DNA from: Paraburkholderia nodosa DSM 21604
Lineage (GTDB): Bacteria > Pseudomonadota > Gammaproteobacteria > Burkholderiales > Burkholderiaceae
Direction: 5' to 3'
Assembly: GCF_000519185.1 (NCBI RefSeq)
Contig: NZ_JAFA01000019.1
Span: 103,522 to 167,521 of the forward strand
Length of the DNA: 64,000 nucleotides
Below the pieces are notes generated by a model, which saw only the letters and a list, made by a program, of their open reading frames with translations, made no database searches and was not told where the DNA came from. How positions within the stretch are numbered: the first letter of the stretch is position 1; each line of letters opens with the position of its first letter. The position numbers and the translations under genes are program-made. Below, piece after piece: positions 36,805-45,775 of this stretch.

Positions 36805-37527
36805 ATGAGCGAAGGTAAGAAACTGCGACGTTCGCCCGAAGGAGGCTATGCGCGTGGCGACGAGACACGTCGCAAGATCATCGAGGCGGCCATCAGCCTG
36901 TTCGGTCAGCACGGCTTCGACGGCGCCTCCACGCGCGACATCGCCGCGCGCGCGGGCGTGAATGCACCGGCGCTGCAGTATTACTTCGAGAACAAGGAAG
37001 GCCTCTACCGCGCCTGCGCAGAGTCGATCGCCGACGAATCGTGGCAGTCATTCGAGCCGGCCGTGCAGCGCGCGCGCGTTGCGCTCGCGCGCAATGCGGA
37101 CACCGAAGCGCTGATCGACGCCTTCATCGACATCCAGTCGGCCGTGGCCGACCGTTCCTTCGTCAAGCAGCACGGGCCGGACCAGCGTCTATTCTTCGCG
37201 CGCGAACAGGGCGGCGGCGAACCGGAGATCGGCTCGGAAATCCTGCGCGAGCGCGTACGCTCGCCGCTGAACACCATCAACGTGGAGTTGCTCGAACGCA
37301 TTACCGGCATGCCGGCCCACGATCCGCTCACCGTGGTGCGCATGTTCAGCCTGTATGGGCAGTTCCTGCTTTTCTTCATCGCGCGACGCACCACGCTCAC
37401 GATGCTCGGCTGGGACGACATCGACAGAGCAAAGGCCGATTTTCTGAAGGTGAGCATCGCAGAACAGACGCGCGTGCTGCTGCACCACTGGAATCGCGAG
37501 CGCGACAAGCACAATCGCTCAACATAA
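36805..37527 (+). CDS. TetR family regulator with CerR-type C-terminal domain
   Basis: This is a 240-residue repressor. The N-terminal helix-turn-helix lies at about 22-68 (TRRKIIEAAISLFGQHGFDGASTRDIAARAGVNAPALQYYFENKEGLY). The ligand domain resembles DUF1956/CerR, with RLFFAREQ.. and MFSLYGQFLLFFIARR. It is divergent from the EmrAB-NodT efflux operon, so it is most simply its local repressor, relieved by a pump substrate. Confidence 0.85.
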   Translation: MSEGKKLRRSPEGGYARGDETRRKIIEAAISLFGQHGFDGASTRDIAARAGVNAPALQYYFENKEGLYRACAESIADESWQSFEPAVQRARVALARNADTEALIDAFIDIQSAVADRSFVKQHGPDQRLFFAREQGGGEPEIGSEILRERVRSPLNTINVELLERITGMPAHDPLTVVRMFSLYGQFLLFFIARRTTLTMLGWDDIDRAKADFLKVSIAEQTRVLLHHWNRERDKHNRST

Positions 37528-37639
37528 CAAGGCACTATTCAGGCGGCTGGCACGATCACGCGGCGCCAGTGGGATACCCTCGCGGCGCCTCTGCGCGCAT
37601 GTTAGTGTTCGAGCTTCCCTGCCGCATGGAGCTGCCAGC

Positions 37640-38275
37640 ATGTCTCCCCTCGCCGCCGTTGCCAGCATTCTCCTCGCTGTTCTACTCGGGGCCATGAGTC
37701 CCGGCCCGAGCTTCGTGCTCGTCGCGCGCAACTCGATCGGTCTCTCGCGCCGCGACGGCGTCGCCACTGCGCTGGGCATGGGCACGGGTGCGATCTGCTT
37801 CGCGGGCATCGCGCTCGCCGGGCTCTACACCCTGCTCGCCACCGTTGCCTGGCTGTACGCCGCGCTCAAGATCGCCGGCGGCGCCTATCTGCTCTACATC
37901 GCTTCGCGCATCTGGCGCGGCGCGGGTTCGCCCGTCACGGTGAGCAGGACGGCCACACCGGACGAGCGCCCCGGCAAGTCGTACTGGAGCGGCCTGACCA
38001 CCCAGTTGAGCAACCCGAAAACGGCCATTGCCTACGGCGGCATCTTCGTCGCGCTGCTGCCCCATAACCCGCCGCTGTGGTGCTACTTCGCGCTGCCGCC
38101 GCTCGTCTTCGCGATCGAAACCGGCTGGTACACGGTCGTCGCGCTGTGCTTTTCGAGCCAGCGTCCGCGCGATCTTTATCTGCGCGCCAAGAGCTGGATC
38201 GACCGCATTGCGGCCGGCGCGATCGCGGCGCTGGGCCTGCGCCTCATTTTTAGCGCCGGGCATCGCGGGATCTGA
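37640..38275 (+). CDS. LysE/RhtB family exporter
   Basis: This 211-residue inner-membrane exporter has six helices. The family signature GAMSPGPSFVLVARNSI is in helix 1, with GMGTGAICFAGIAL and LTTQLSNPKTAIAYGGIFVALLP. It probably exports an amino acid or derivative. No LysG-type regulator is adjacent. The 112-bp spacer from the TetR gene and its own start suggest an independent unit. Confidence 0.88.
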   Translation: MSPLAAVASILLAVLLGAMSPGPSFVLVARNSIGLSRRDGVATALGMGTGAICFAGIALAGLYTLLATVAWLYAALKIAGGAYLLYIASRIWRGAGSPVTVSRTATPDERPGKSYWSGLTTQLSNPKTAIAYGGIFVALLPHNPPLWCYFALPPLVFAIETGWYTVVALCFSSQRPRDLYLRAKSWIDRIAAGAIAALGLRLIFSAGHRGI

Positions 38276-38340
38276 CGTCGCCCCGCCGGACGCGGCCAGG
38301 AGGTCGCGCCCGGCGCACCGGATTTTTTTGCGTGCCGCGC

Positions 38341-38369
38341 TTGACAATCTATCTTCCAGTAGATAAATT
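38341..38369 (+). promoter_or_regulatory. Promoter of tetR with operator copy 1 inside the spacer
   Basis: A perfect TTGACA (38341-38346), a 17-bp spacer and TAAATT (38364-38369) form a strong sigma-70 promoter. Operator copy 1, TCTATCT-N6-AGATAAA (38348-38367), occupies the spacer, so repressor binding would block RNA polymerase directly. Transcription should start at or next to the A of the ATG at 38377. Confidence 0.75.
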
Positions 38370-38376
38370 GGAACCC

Positions 38377-38943
38377 ATGGATACGAAGTTGACAGTGCGG
38401 GAGCAGGTTCTCGACCACGCCATCACGCTCATGATGCTGCGTGGCTACAACGGGTTCAGCTACCGCGACCTGTCCGAGCTGGTGGGCGTGAAAACGTCGA
38501 GCATCCACTATTACTTCCCGTCGAAAGACGACCTGGTGCTGGAAGCGGTGAGCCAGTACAGCGGTGAAGTCATGGCGGGATTGCAATCGATCGACGCGGC
38601 GCTGCCGGCGCGCGAAAAGCTGGCTACGTACACGCGGCTGTTCGGCAAGACGCTGGGCGACGGCAACCAGATCTGTCTGTGCGGCATGCTGGCCGCCGAC
38701 ATCGAGTCGCTGCCGGAAACCGTGCGCCACGCCGTGCAGGCGTTTTTCCGCGCCAACGAAAACTGGCTGGCCGAGGTGCTGGCTCAAGGCGCGAAAGAAG
38801 GCACGCTGGTCGTGAGGGGCAAGCCGGAAAGCTCGGCCCGTACGTTGTTCGCGGCCTTACAGGGCAGCGTGCTGGCGAGCCGGCTGTTCCACACGAAGTC
38901 GCGCCTCGAAGATGTCGAAGCCATGTGGCGCGTGGCTCAGTAA
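38377..38943 (+). CDS. TetR family regulator, probable repressor of itself and ohr
   Basis: This 188-residue protein has a DNA-binding domain at about 5-50 (REQVLDHAITLMMLRGYNGFSYRDLSELVGVKTSSIHYYFPSKDDLV). The ligand domain contains two cysteines in ICLCGML, conserved-looking and possibly redox- or electrophile-sensing. Three near-identical operators flank the gene. The start at 38377 gives the standard TetR N-terminus; 15 open codons upstream lie in the promoter. An intrinsic terminator follows. Confidence 0.87.
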   Translation: MDTKLTVREQVLDHAITLMMLRGYNGFSYRDLSELVGVKTSSIHYYFPSKDDLVLEAVSQYSGEVMAGLQSIDAALPAREKLATYTRLFGKTLGDGNQICLCGMLAADIESLPETVRHAVQAFFRANENWLAEVLAQGAKEGTLVVRGKPESSARTLFAALQGSVLASRLFHTKSRLEDVEAMWRVAQ

Positions 38944-38963
38944 CGTATTCTTGCCCGTAAAAC

Positions 38964-38986
38964 GGGGCGGCTAGCCGCCTCTTTTA
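38964..38986 (+). terminator. Intrinsic terminator after the second tetR
   Basis: The palindrome GGCGGC-TA-GCCGCC (38966-38979) is followed by TCTTTTATT. It lies 22 bp past the stop codon and separates tetR from the next operator-promoter region. Confidence 0.75.
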
Positions 38987-39000
38987 TTGGGCCATGAATT

Positions 39001-39018
39001 CTATCTTCTGATAGATAG
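39001..39018 (+). promoter_or_regulatory. Operator copy 2 (TetR site)
   Basis: CTATCT-N6-AGATAG with perfect 6-bp arms has the same half-site and spacer length as copies 1 and 3. A weak promoter, TTGGGC (38987) with a -10-like box overlapping the right arm, would drive the ohr transcript and be closed by the repressor. Confidence 0.7.
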
Positions 39019-39035
39019 CTAGAAAGAGGAGCATC

Positions 39036-39164
39036 ATGAACGTGTTTCGACGGCCGGAAATCTATCTGGTGGTAGATAGAATGCAGAAATTGACGACCGG
39101 AAATTCGCAAGCGCTGCTCTTCTGCTGGACCCTGGTGCACAAGGTTGTCGCCTTGCACCACTAA
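39036..39164 (+). CDS. Possible 42-aa small ORF in the ohr leader
   Basis: ATG at 39036 follows an excellent ribosome site AGAGGAG, and the frame ends TAA at 39164. It encodes a short basic product with MNVFRRPEIYLVVDRMQ at its N-terminus and a hydrophobic LLFCWTLVHKVVAL stretch near its end. Operator copy 3 lies inside the frame. It may be a leader peptide or a chance frame given a good ribosome site. No family is recognised. Confidence 0.35.
   Translation: MNVFRRPEIYLVVDRMQKLTTGNSQALLFCWTLVHKVVALHH
39061..39080 (+). promoter_or_regulatory. Operator copy 3 (TetR site)
   Basis: TCTATCT-N6-AGATAGA has perfect 7-bp arms, the best copy of the shared site. It lies 42 bp downstream of copy 2 and about 145 bp before the ohr start, so it could act as a roadblock or allow looping with copy 2. 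Confidence 0.7.
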
Positions 39165-39223
39165 ATTGAATGCCGTACTCCCCCGTACCTTCAACGAACC
39201 GTCTTTGCTCAAAGGAGCCTGTC

Positions 39224-39649
39224 ATGTCGATCGAAAAAGTCCTCTACCGCGCCGAAGCCAACGTCACCGGCGGCCGCGATGGCCGCGCCGTCATTCCCGC
39301 CAGCAACCTGGACCTCAAGCTCACCACGCCGCACGAACTCGGCGGCGCGGGCGGCGACGGCACGAACCCCGAGCAGCTGTTCGCCGCGGGCTACAGCGCT
39401 TGCTTCATCGGCGCGATGAAGTTCGTCTCGGCGCGCGACAAGATTGCCCTGCCCGCCGATGTCTCGATCACCGGCAATGTCGGCATCGGCCAGATTCCGA
39501 ATGGCTTCGGCATTGAAGTCGAACTGAAGATTTCGCTGCCCGGCATGGATCGCGCGGCCGCGCAGGCCCTCGTCGACAAGGCCCATATCGTGTGTCCGTA
39601 TTCGAACGCCACGCGCGGCAACATCGACGTGACGCTCACCATCGTCTAA
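39224..39649 (+). CDS. ohr: Organic hydroperoxide resistance protein (Ohr/OsmC family)
   Basis: This 141-residue thiol peroxidase reduces organic hydroperoxides in the cytoplasm. The two catalytic cysteines sit in the Ohr motifs GYSACFIGAM (about residue 61) and VCPYSNATRGNI (about 125). NPEQLFAAGY is also Ohr-type, favouring Ohr over OsmC. The start at 39224 follows AAAGGAG. The TetR gene and two operators lie upstream, whereas the textbook regulator is the MarR protein OhrR. A strong terminator follows. Confidence 0.93.
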   Translation: MSIEKVLYRAEANVTGGRDGRAVIPASNLDLKLTTPHELGGAGGDGTNPEQLFAAGYSACFIGAMKFVSARDKIALPADVSITGNVGIGQIPNGFGIEVELKISLPGMDRAAAQALVDKAHIVCPYSNATRGNIDVTLTIV

Positions 39650-39674
39650 GCCGCGAGCCGCATGCAGCACAAGT

Positions 39675-39706
39675 CGAGGGCCGCTATAAGCGGCCCTCGG
39701 CTTATT
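39675..39706 (+). terminator. Intrinsic terminator after ohr
   Basis: Perfect 11-bp arms CGAGGGCCGCT/AGCGGCCCTCG (39675-39685, 39689-39699) close a 3-nt loop and are followed by GCTTATT. It also separates the convergent recD end. Confidence 0.75.
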
Positions 39707-39716
39707 CGCCGGCCGC

Positions 39717-41942
39717 TCACGCAGCCTGAGCGTCGCGCGCGAGTCCGGCCATGAGGCCGCTTGCGCGCTGCACCTTGGCGAGCACCGCGCGATCGAGCAC
39801 GGAACGCCCCTCGGGCATCGCGAGCGTGAGAAACGAACGCGCACGCGTAATGCCGGTGTAGACGAGTTCTCGCGTAAGAATGGGGCTGTACGTATCGGGC
39901 AGCACGAGCGCCGCGTGGGTGAACTCCGAGCCCTGCGATTTGTGGACGGTGAGCGCGAACACCGTCTCCACGCCCTGCAGCCGGCTCGGCGACACCCACT
40001 TCACGCCGCCCGAGCCGTCGCCGGCCGGGAAGGCCACGCGCAGCACGGGCGGCTCGCCCGCTGCAACGGGCAGGTCGAGCGCGATGCCGATATCGCCGTT
40101 CATGAGCCCAAGCTCGTAGTCGTTGTGCATGACGAGCACGGGCCGGCCCGCGTACCAGTCGCCGTGCGGGTCGATGAGCCCTTCTTCGTGCAACAGGCGC
40201 GCCACGCGGCGGTTCAAACCTTCGACGCCCCACGGACCGCGCCGCAGCGCGCACAGCAATTGAAACGCGCCATGCGCCTTGAGCACGCCAGCGGCCCAGC
40301 CGGACAGTGCTTCGGGCGTCGCGCCGGGCTCGGGCCGGGTCGAGCGCATCGTTTCGAGGTAGTGGCGGTAGCCCAGGCGCTGCGATTGCGCGGCGCTGTG
40401 TTCGCCCACGCGGCCATCGACGATCAGCGAGCGCAACGGGCCGTCATCGTCGGCGGGACACACGAGGCGCGCGAGATCCTCGTAACCGCGCGACCAGATC
40501 TTCGCGACCCCCACGGCATCGCCCATGTTGACGAGTTCGGCCAGTGCGCCGATGCCACTCTCCGATGCGAAGCGATGGCTCTCGCGCAGCATCGCGATGG
40601 CCTGGTCGAGCGGCAGGCCGTGCGCGTCGAGCATGGCCGCGTCGATGCGCTCGCCCGTGGCCGCTTCGAGCCACGCCCGCGACGCCTGCGTGTAGTGCCC
40701 TTCGCGCGCGCGGTCGCACAATTCGCCCAGCACCGCCCCGGCCTCGACCGAGGCAAGCTGGTCCTTGTCGCCGAGCAGGATGAGACGCGCGGAGGACGGC
40801 AGCGCGTCGAGCACGGCGGCCATCATTTCGAGGTCGACCATCGAGGCTTCGTCGATCACGAGCACGTCCACGGGCAGCGGATTCGCGGCGTCGTGCCTGA
40901 AGCGCCGGCTGCCGGGCCGCGTGCCGAGCACGCGATGCAGCGTGGTCACGACGGTCGGAATCGCATTGCGCAGCGCCACGGCATCGACGTGCGCCTGCAG
41001 TGCATCGAAGGGCAGCCGCTCCACCGCGCCCGCGATCGATTCGTTCAAGCGCGCCGCGGCCTTGCCGGTGGGCGCGGCAAGCCGGATGCGCAGGGGCCGC
41101 GCGGCACGCGTTCCCTGCCCCGCACGACCGAGCGCGAGTGTCTGCAGGAGTGCCAACAGTCTCACGACCGTCGTCGTCTTGCCCGTGCCCGGCCCGCCCG
41201 TGACGATGCTGAACGCGCTGCGCGCGGCGAGCGCGCACGCGAGCTTCTGCCAGTCGGCGGCGCGCGCAGCTTGACCGGCTCCTGGCTCGCCGTTACGCGG
41301 CGCGAACAGCGCGTCGAGCGCCGCGTGCGCGACGTCGAGCGGCAACGCGGCTTCAAGCTGTGCCGCGCGTGTGAGCCGGCGCTCGATGCCCTCCCGCACG
41401 TCCTGCTCGTATTGCCAGTAGCGCCGCAAATAGAGCCGTGTGTCCGCAAGCACGAGCGGCGCATTGCCTTGTGCCACATCGGCAATCGCCGTCTCCTCGC
41501 TTACGAGATCGGGCACCGCGAGCGCTGCGCGCCACTGCGCGAGTGTCACGCCCGCGAGCACTTCGGCAGGCGGCTGCGCCGGCACCGCGGCCAGCATTTG
41601 CGGCCCGTCGGGCGGCAGGGACAGCGCGAACGCCGGATCCTCCAGCGTGGCCTTCAGGTCGAGACACACATGACCGCGCCCAAGCTGATGGCTCGCAAGC
41701 GCGGCCGCCAGCAGCAGCAACGGCGGACTGTGCGGCGCTTCCGTCCACAAGAAGCGTGCGAACGCGGCATCGAGCGTACGGAGCCAGCCGCGCTCGACCC
41801 AATTGTCGAGCACGCCGAGCATCTGCGCGGCCGTTTCGCGCGCGGCGCCCAGCCTCGGTTCCGGCGCGGCGTCCGGCATGTCCAGATGCTCGAACAGATC
41901 GCCGGTGAGGCCGTCCTGCCCTTTCGTGCGGCGCCTCGTCAT
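39717..41942 (-). CDS. recD: Exodeoxyribonuclease V alpha subunit (RecD helicase)
   Basis: This 741-residue 5'-3' superfamily 1B helicase of RecBCD has Walker A GGPGTGKTTT at about 249-258, IDEASMVDLEMM for motif II, LGDKDQLASVEAG for motif III, and the C-terminal VHKSQGSEF.. YTGITRAR motifs. The ATG at 41942 overlaps the recB stop as ATGA, fixing the start. The frame stays open far upstream, but that part is antiparallel-frame shadow of recB. It converges on ohr. Confidence 0.94.
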   Translation of the reverse strand: MTRRRTKGQDGLTGDLFEHLDMPDAAPEPRLGAARETAAQMLGVLDNWVERGWLRTLDAAFARFLWTEAPHSPPLLLLAAALASHQLGRGHVCLDLKATLEDPAFALSLPPDGPQMLAAVPAQPPAEVLAGVTLAQWRAALAVPDLVSEETAIADVAQGNAPLVLADTRLYLRRYWQYEQDVREGIERRLTRAAQLEAALPLDVAHAALDALFAPRNGEPGAGQAARAADWQKLACALAARSAFSIVTGGPGTGKTTTVVRLLALLQTLALGRAGQGTRAARPLRIRLAAPTGKAAARLNESIAGAVERLPFDALQAHVDAVALRNAIPTVVTTLHRVLGTRPGSRRFRHDAANPLPVDVLVIDEASMVDLEMMAAVLDALPSSARLILLGDKDQLASVEAGAVLGELCDRAREGHYTQASRAWLEAATGERIDAAMLDAHGLPLDQAIAMLRESHRFASESGIGALAELVNMGDAVGVAKIWSRGYEDLARLVCPADDDGPLRSLIVDGRVGEHSAAQSQRLGYRHYLETMRSTRPEPGATPEALSGWAAGVLKAHGAFQLLCALRRGPWGVEGLNRRVARLLHEEGLIDPHGDWYAGRPVLVMHNDYELGLMNGDIGIALDLPVAAGEPPVLRVAFPAGDGSGGVKWVSPSRLQGVETVFALTVHKSQGSEFTHAALVLPDTYSPILTRELVYTGITRARSFLTLAMPEGRSVLDRAVLAKVQRASGLMAGLARDAQAA

Positions 41943-44900
41943 GCCACATCCTCCAGCGCGTTGCGACGCGCAAAGAGCGCGTCGAGTCGTTCGATCAGCT
42001 CGCGCGGCGGCCGCTCGCAATGCAGCCCCTGCCCCGGCGCGCGGCCGCCGCGCAGGAACAGATACACGGCACCGCCCACGTGGCGGTCGTAGTCGTAATC
42101 GGGCAGGCGCGACTTGAGCAGGCGGTGCAGCGCGAACAGATAGAGCACGTATTGCAGTTCGTAGCGCGAATGCAGGATCTGCGCGCGCATTTTCGCGCTC
42201 GTGTAGGACGCATCGTCGGGGCCGAGCCAGTTCGACTTGTAGTCGGCCACGTAATAGCGGCCTTCGTGTTCGAACACGAGATCCATGAAGCCCTTGAGCA
42301 TGCCGTTGAGCGTGGCGGCGTCGAGCGCGGGGCGCGCCTCGCCGTCCAGCGTGAATTCGGTGACGAGCGCGTCGATTGCGAGCGTATCGACGGCATGCGC
42401 CGTGACCCAGAACTCCAGTTCGGCCATATACGCGCCGGGTTCGAACGCTGCGAACGCCACGGGCGCCACGCGCTCGCCTTCGATGTCCGGCAGACGCAGC
42501 GGCGTGCGCACGAGTTCCAGCATCCACGCCGTGAGCGTCTCGATCCAGTGCGACCAGCCGCGCACGCTGCAGCGGCGCGCGACCATGTCGCGCACGCGCG
42601 CTTCGTCCTGCGCGATTTCGGCGAAGCCTTCGTTGGCGGCCCATTCCATCAGTTCGTGCAGGAAGGTGCCCGCATCCGCGCCGCGCTCGAACCCGTGCAT
42701 CGGCGCAAGCGCCGGTGCGACGAGTGCCTCGCCGACGCTTGCGTATGCCTCGTCGTCCTCGGGCGGCACGCTCGCGTCGAGCAGTTCGAGGAACACGTCC
42801 TCGCTGCGCGTGTCGGGTGCGCCGCGCGCATCGTCCGCTTCGACAGGAACGCCCGAGCCGATCGACGTTTCGAGCGTCTTCAGGCTCGAATAGCTCGCGA
42901 TCCACCAGCGTTCGCGCTCGCGATGCGCGAGCGTGCGCGCCTCGCCGCGCGCGGCGCCGGTGTCGCGCAGCGCGAGCACGTCGCGGCGCGCTTCGGGAGC
43001 GGGCGCGACGGCGATGTCCGCGCACGAGCCACGCAAGGTTTCGAGAAATGCTTCGGTTTCCTCAGCAGAAATGGCCGCGCCGCCGCCCAGCAGATAACCG
43101 AACGCGCTCGCCTCGACGCCCTGCACCGGTCCATAGCCGACCCAGGTCGCGTAACGCGCGCGCGTCAGTGCGACGTAGAGCTTGCGCAGATCTTCGCCGA
43201 GGCGCTCGCGATCGGCCTGGCGCAGCACGTGCGCGTCGGCTTCGAGCGTGACGCGCAATTCGCCTTCTTCGTCGTGCCACTTGAACGGCACGTCGTCGGG
43301 CTTGACGGCGCGGTGCGCGCACGCGAACGGCAAAAACACGAGCGGATATTCGAGGCCCTTCGATTTGTGAATCGTCACCACCTGCACGAGTCCCGCATCG
43401 CTTTCCAGACGCAACTGGCGCGCGTCGCCCCCGCCGCCCGCGCTTTCGTCTTCGCGCTGCTCGTCGAGATAGCGGATCAGCGCGTGCTCGCCGTCGAGCT
43501 GCGTGCTCGCCTGTTGCAGCAGTTCAGCGAGATGCAGCAGGTTGGTGAGCGCGCGCTCGCCATTGAGCCCTGCGCCAGCCGCCTCGCCAAGCAAGCGCTG
43601 CGGCATGTGAAAGTCGTTGAACAAGCGGCGCAACATCGGCAGAACGCCCTTCCTGCGCCAGCATTCGCGGTACTCGCGGAACTGCAGCACGCGCGACTCC
43701 CACGCGATCTCGTCGTGCCCGAGCCGGTCGAGTTCGGCCCATGCGAGCCCGAGTGTGGGCGTCGCGAGCGCCGTGCGCACGAGGCGGCCGTCGTCGGGCT
43801 CGGCACAGGCAGCGAGCCAGAAGCGCAGTTCTTCGGCCTGCGGCGTCTGGTACACCGAGTCGCGATCCGAGAGATAGACGCTGCGCACGCCGCGCGCGGC
43901 CAGCGCTTCGCGTATCGCCTGCGCCTCGCTGCGGTTGTTGACGAGCACCGCCATGTCGGCGGGCTGCAACGGCCGCATGCCGCGTTCGCCCGAGAAACCC
44001 GCGGCTTGCTCCTGGCCGAGATTGAGCAGGCGCACCATCTCGGTCGCGCAGCTGCCGGCCATGCCCGCGAGATACGCGCCCTTGCTGAGCGGCTTGCCAT
44101 CCGCCGCAGGCGGCATCCACCAGACGTTGAGCGCGGGCAGCGCCGCACCGGCGGCAACCAGCTTCTCGGGCCGTCCATGCGCATCGGCAACCACGAACGG
44201 CAACGCGTTTTCGCGTCCATCAGGGCTGCGAAACAAAAACGCACCGCTGCCCTCGGGCCGCGACTCCGCCGCCTCGAAGCAACGGTTCACCGCCTCGACC
44301 ATCGCGCGCGTCGAGCGGAAATTCTTCTTGAGCGTATAGAGCCGCCCTTCGCAGGCGCGGCGCGCGCGCAGATAGGTGTAAATGTCTGCGCCACGAAACG
44401 CGTAGATCGCCTGCTTCGGATCGCCGATCAGGATGATTGCCGTTTCGGTGTCGTGTTCGGCGATACGATAGACCGCATCGAAGATCTGGTACTGAACCGG
44501 GTCGGTGTCCTGAAACTCGTCGATCAGCGCGACCGGGTACTGCTTGCGGATGATTTCCGCGAGACGCGGGCCGTTCTCCCGCTGCAGCGCCGCGCGCAGC
44601 CGCGTGAGCAGATCGTCGAAGCCCATTTGCGAGCGGCGCGCCTCCTCTTCCTCGAAGCGCTTCGCCACCCAGCGCGCCGCGTGGCACAGCAGGTCCTGTT
44701 TCGCCTCGGGCGGCGAAGCGAGCGACTCGCGCATGCGTTCCATCGCCACGAAGGCCGCATGCCCGGGCGGCTCGCCCTTCACCCAGATCTCGGCGAGGCC
44801 CGCGGGCGTGAGGCGCGTCCACACGGCCGCCTTGTCGTCGAAGCCCGGATGCGCGGATTCGGGATCGTTGGCCCAGTCGCGCAGCTTGCCGATCCATGTT

Positions 44901-45775
44901 TCGCCGTGCTTCGAATTGAGCTTTCTGGCGTCGAACTGTTTCGCCGCGCGCGCCGCGTTGAGCAACGCCTCGACCTCGTCGATCCAGACGCGCCACGGCG
45001 CCTTCAGCGTTTCGAGTTCGTCGCGGGCGCGCTTGCGGGCGTCTGCTAGTGCCGCGTCGGGGTCGCATGCATCGGGCAAAAGCTCGGCGTGCGCGAGCAG
45101 CCCGCGTATCGCACTGTGCAATTCGTCGGGACTCGCGAACCATGCCCTCACTTCAGCGGCGCTCGCCGCGTCGAGGGGCGCCATGAAGGTGCGCCAGTAG
45201 TCGCGCACGACTTCCGCGCGCAATTCTGTCTGGTCGGTTTCGAGCGTCTGCGAAAAGAGGCTGTCGCTGTCGAACGCGTGCTCGCTCAGCATGCGGTTGC
45301 ACCAGCCGTGGATCGTCGAGACCGCGGCCTCGTCCATCCATTCGGCCGCCAGTTGCAGGCGGCGTGCGCACGCGGGCCACTGCTCCGGCGAATAGTCCTC
45401 ACGCAGGTCGTGCAACAGGTCTTCTCCCGGCTCGCGTCCGGGCACGTCTTCAGGCTCGACGCGGAAGCATTCGGCGGCTTCGATGAGGCGCGCGCGAATG
45501 CGCTCGCGCAGTTCCTTCGTGGCCGCATCGGTAAACGTCACGACGAGAATTTCGGGCGGCGTGAGCGCCCGTCCCGCCGTGCGCGCCTCGCCATCGAAAT
45601 CGGCTTCGTCGCTTGCTGCGTTGAGCGCGCCGTGCCCCAGCACGAGGCGCACGTACAGCATGGCAATCGTGAAGGTCTTGCCCGTGCCCGCGCTCGCTTC
45701 GATCAGGCGGCTGCCGTAAAGCGGAAAGCGCAGCGGCTCCAGGACTTGTGCGTCCATATTCCCGAGCGGATTCAT
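41939..45775 (-). CDS. recB: Exodeoxyribonuclease V beta subunit (RecB helicase-nuclease)
   Basis: This 1278-residue 3'-5' helicase and nuclease is the catalytic core of RecBCD double-strand break repair. Walker A is ASAGTGKTFT near 27-36. DEFQDTDPVQY, GDPKQAIYAFRGAD and VTIHKSKGLEYPLVFLP are the UvrD-type motifs. The C-terminal nuclease residues are intact: AGTFLHELMEW and VADYKSNWLG with its metal-binding Asp. Both ends are ATGA overlaps (recC-recB at 45772-45775, recB-recD at 41939-41942), implying coupled stoichiometric translation. Confidence 0.96.
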   Translation of the reverse strand: MNPLGNMDAQVLEPLRFPLYGSRLIEASAGTGKTFTIAMLYVRLVLGHGALNAASDEADFDGEARTAGRALTPPEILVVTFTDAATKELRERIRARLIEAAECFRVEPEDVPGREPGEDLLHDLREDYSPEQWPACARRLQLAAEWMDEAAVSTIHGWCNRMLSEHAFDSDSLFSQTLETDQTELRAEVVRDYWRTFMAPLDAASAAEVRAWFASPDELHSAIRGLLAHAELLPDACDPDAALADARKRARDELETLKAPWRVWIDEVEALLNAARAAKQFDARKLNSKHGETWIGKLRDWANDPESAHPGFDDKAAVWTRLTPAGLAEIWVKGEPPGHAAFVAMERMRESLASPPEAKQDLLCHAARWVAKRFEEEEARRSQMGFDDLLTRLRAALQRENGPRLAEIIRKQYPVALIDEFQDTDPVQYQIFDAVYRIAEHDTETAIILIGDPKQAIYAFRGADIYTYLRARRACEGRLYTLKKNFRSTRAMVEAVNRCFEAAESRPEGSGAFLFRSPDGRENALPFVVADAHGRPEKLVAAGAALPALNVWWMPPAADGKPLSKGAYLAGMAGSCATEMVRLLNLGQEQAAGFSGERGMRPLQPADMAVLVNNRSEAQAIREALAARGVRSVYLSDRDSVYQTPQAEELRFWLAACAEPDDGRLVRTALATPTLGLAWAELDRLGHDEIAWESRVLQFREYRECWRRKGVLPMLRRLFNDFHMPQRLLGEAAGAGLNGERALTNLLHLAELLQQASTQLDGEHALIRYLDEQREDESAGGGGDARQLRLESDAGLVQVVTIHKSKGLEYPLVFLPFACAHRAVKPDDVPFKWHDEEGELRVTLEADAHVLRQADRERLGEDLRKLYVALTRARYATWVGYGPVQGVEASAFGYLLGGGAAISAEETEAFLETLRGSCADIAVAPAPEARRDVLALRDTGAARGEARTLAHRERERWWIASYSSLKTLETSIGSGVPVEADDARGAPDTRSEDVFLELLDASVPPEDDEAYASVGEALVAPALAPMHGFERGADAGTFLHELMEWAANEGFAEIAQDEARVRDMVARRCSVRGWSHWIETLTAWMLELVRTPLRLPDIEGERVAPVAFAAFEPGAYMAELEFWVTAHAVDTLAIDALVTEFTLDGEARPALDAATLNGMLKGFMDLVFEHEGRYYVADYKSNWLGPDDASYTSAKMRAQILHSRYELQYVLYLFALHRLLKSRLPDYDYDRHVGGAVYLFLRGGRAPGQGLHCERPPRELIERLDALFARRNALEDVA

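Noticed and set aside
41943..43025. Upstream extension of the recD frame (about 360 codons)
   Set aside because: It overlaps recB in another frame, and RecD homology starts exactly at the ATGA overlap at 41942.
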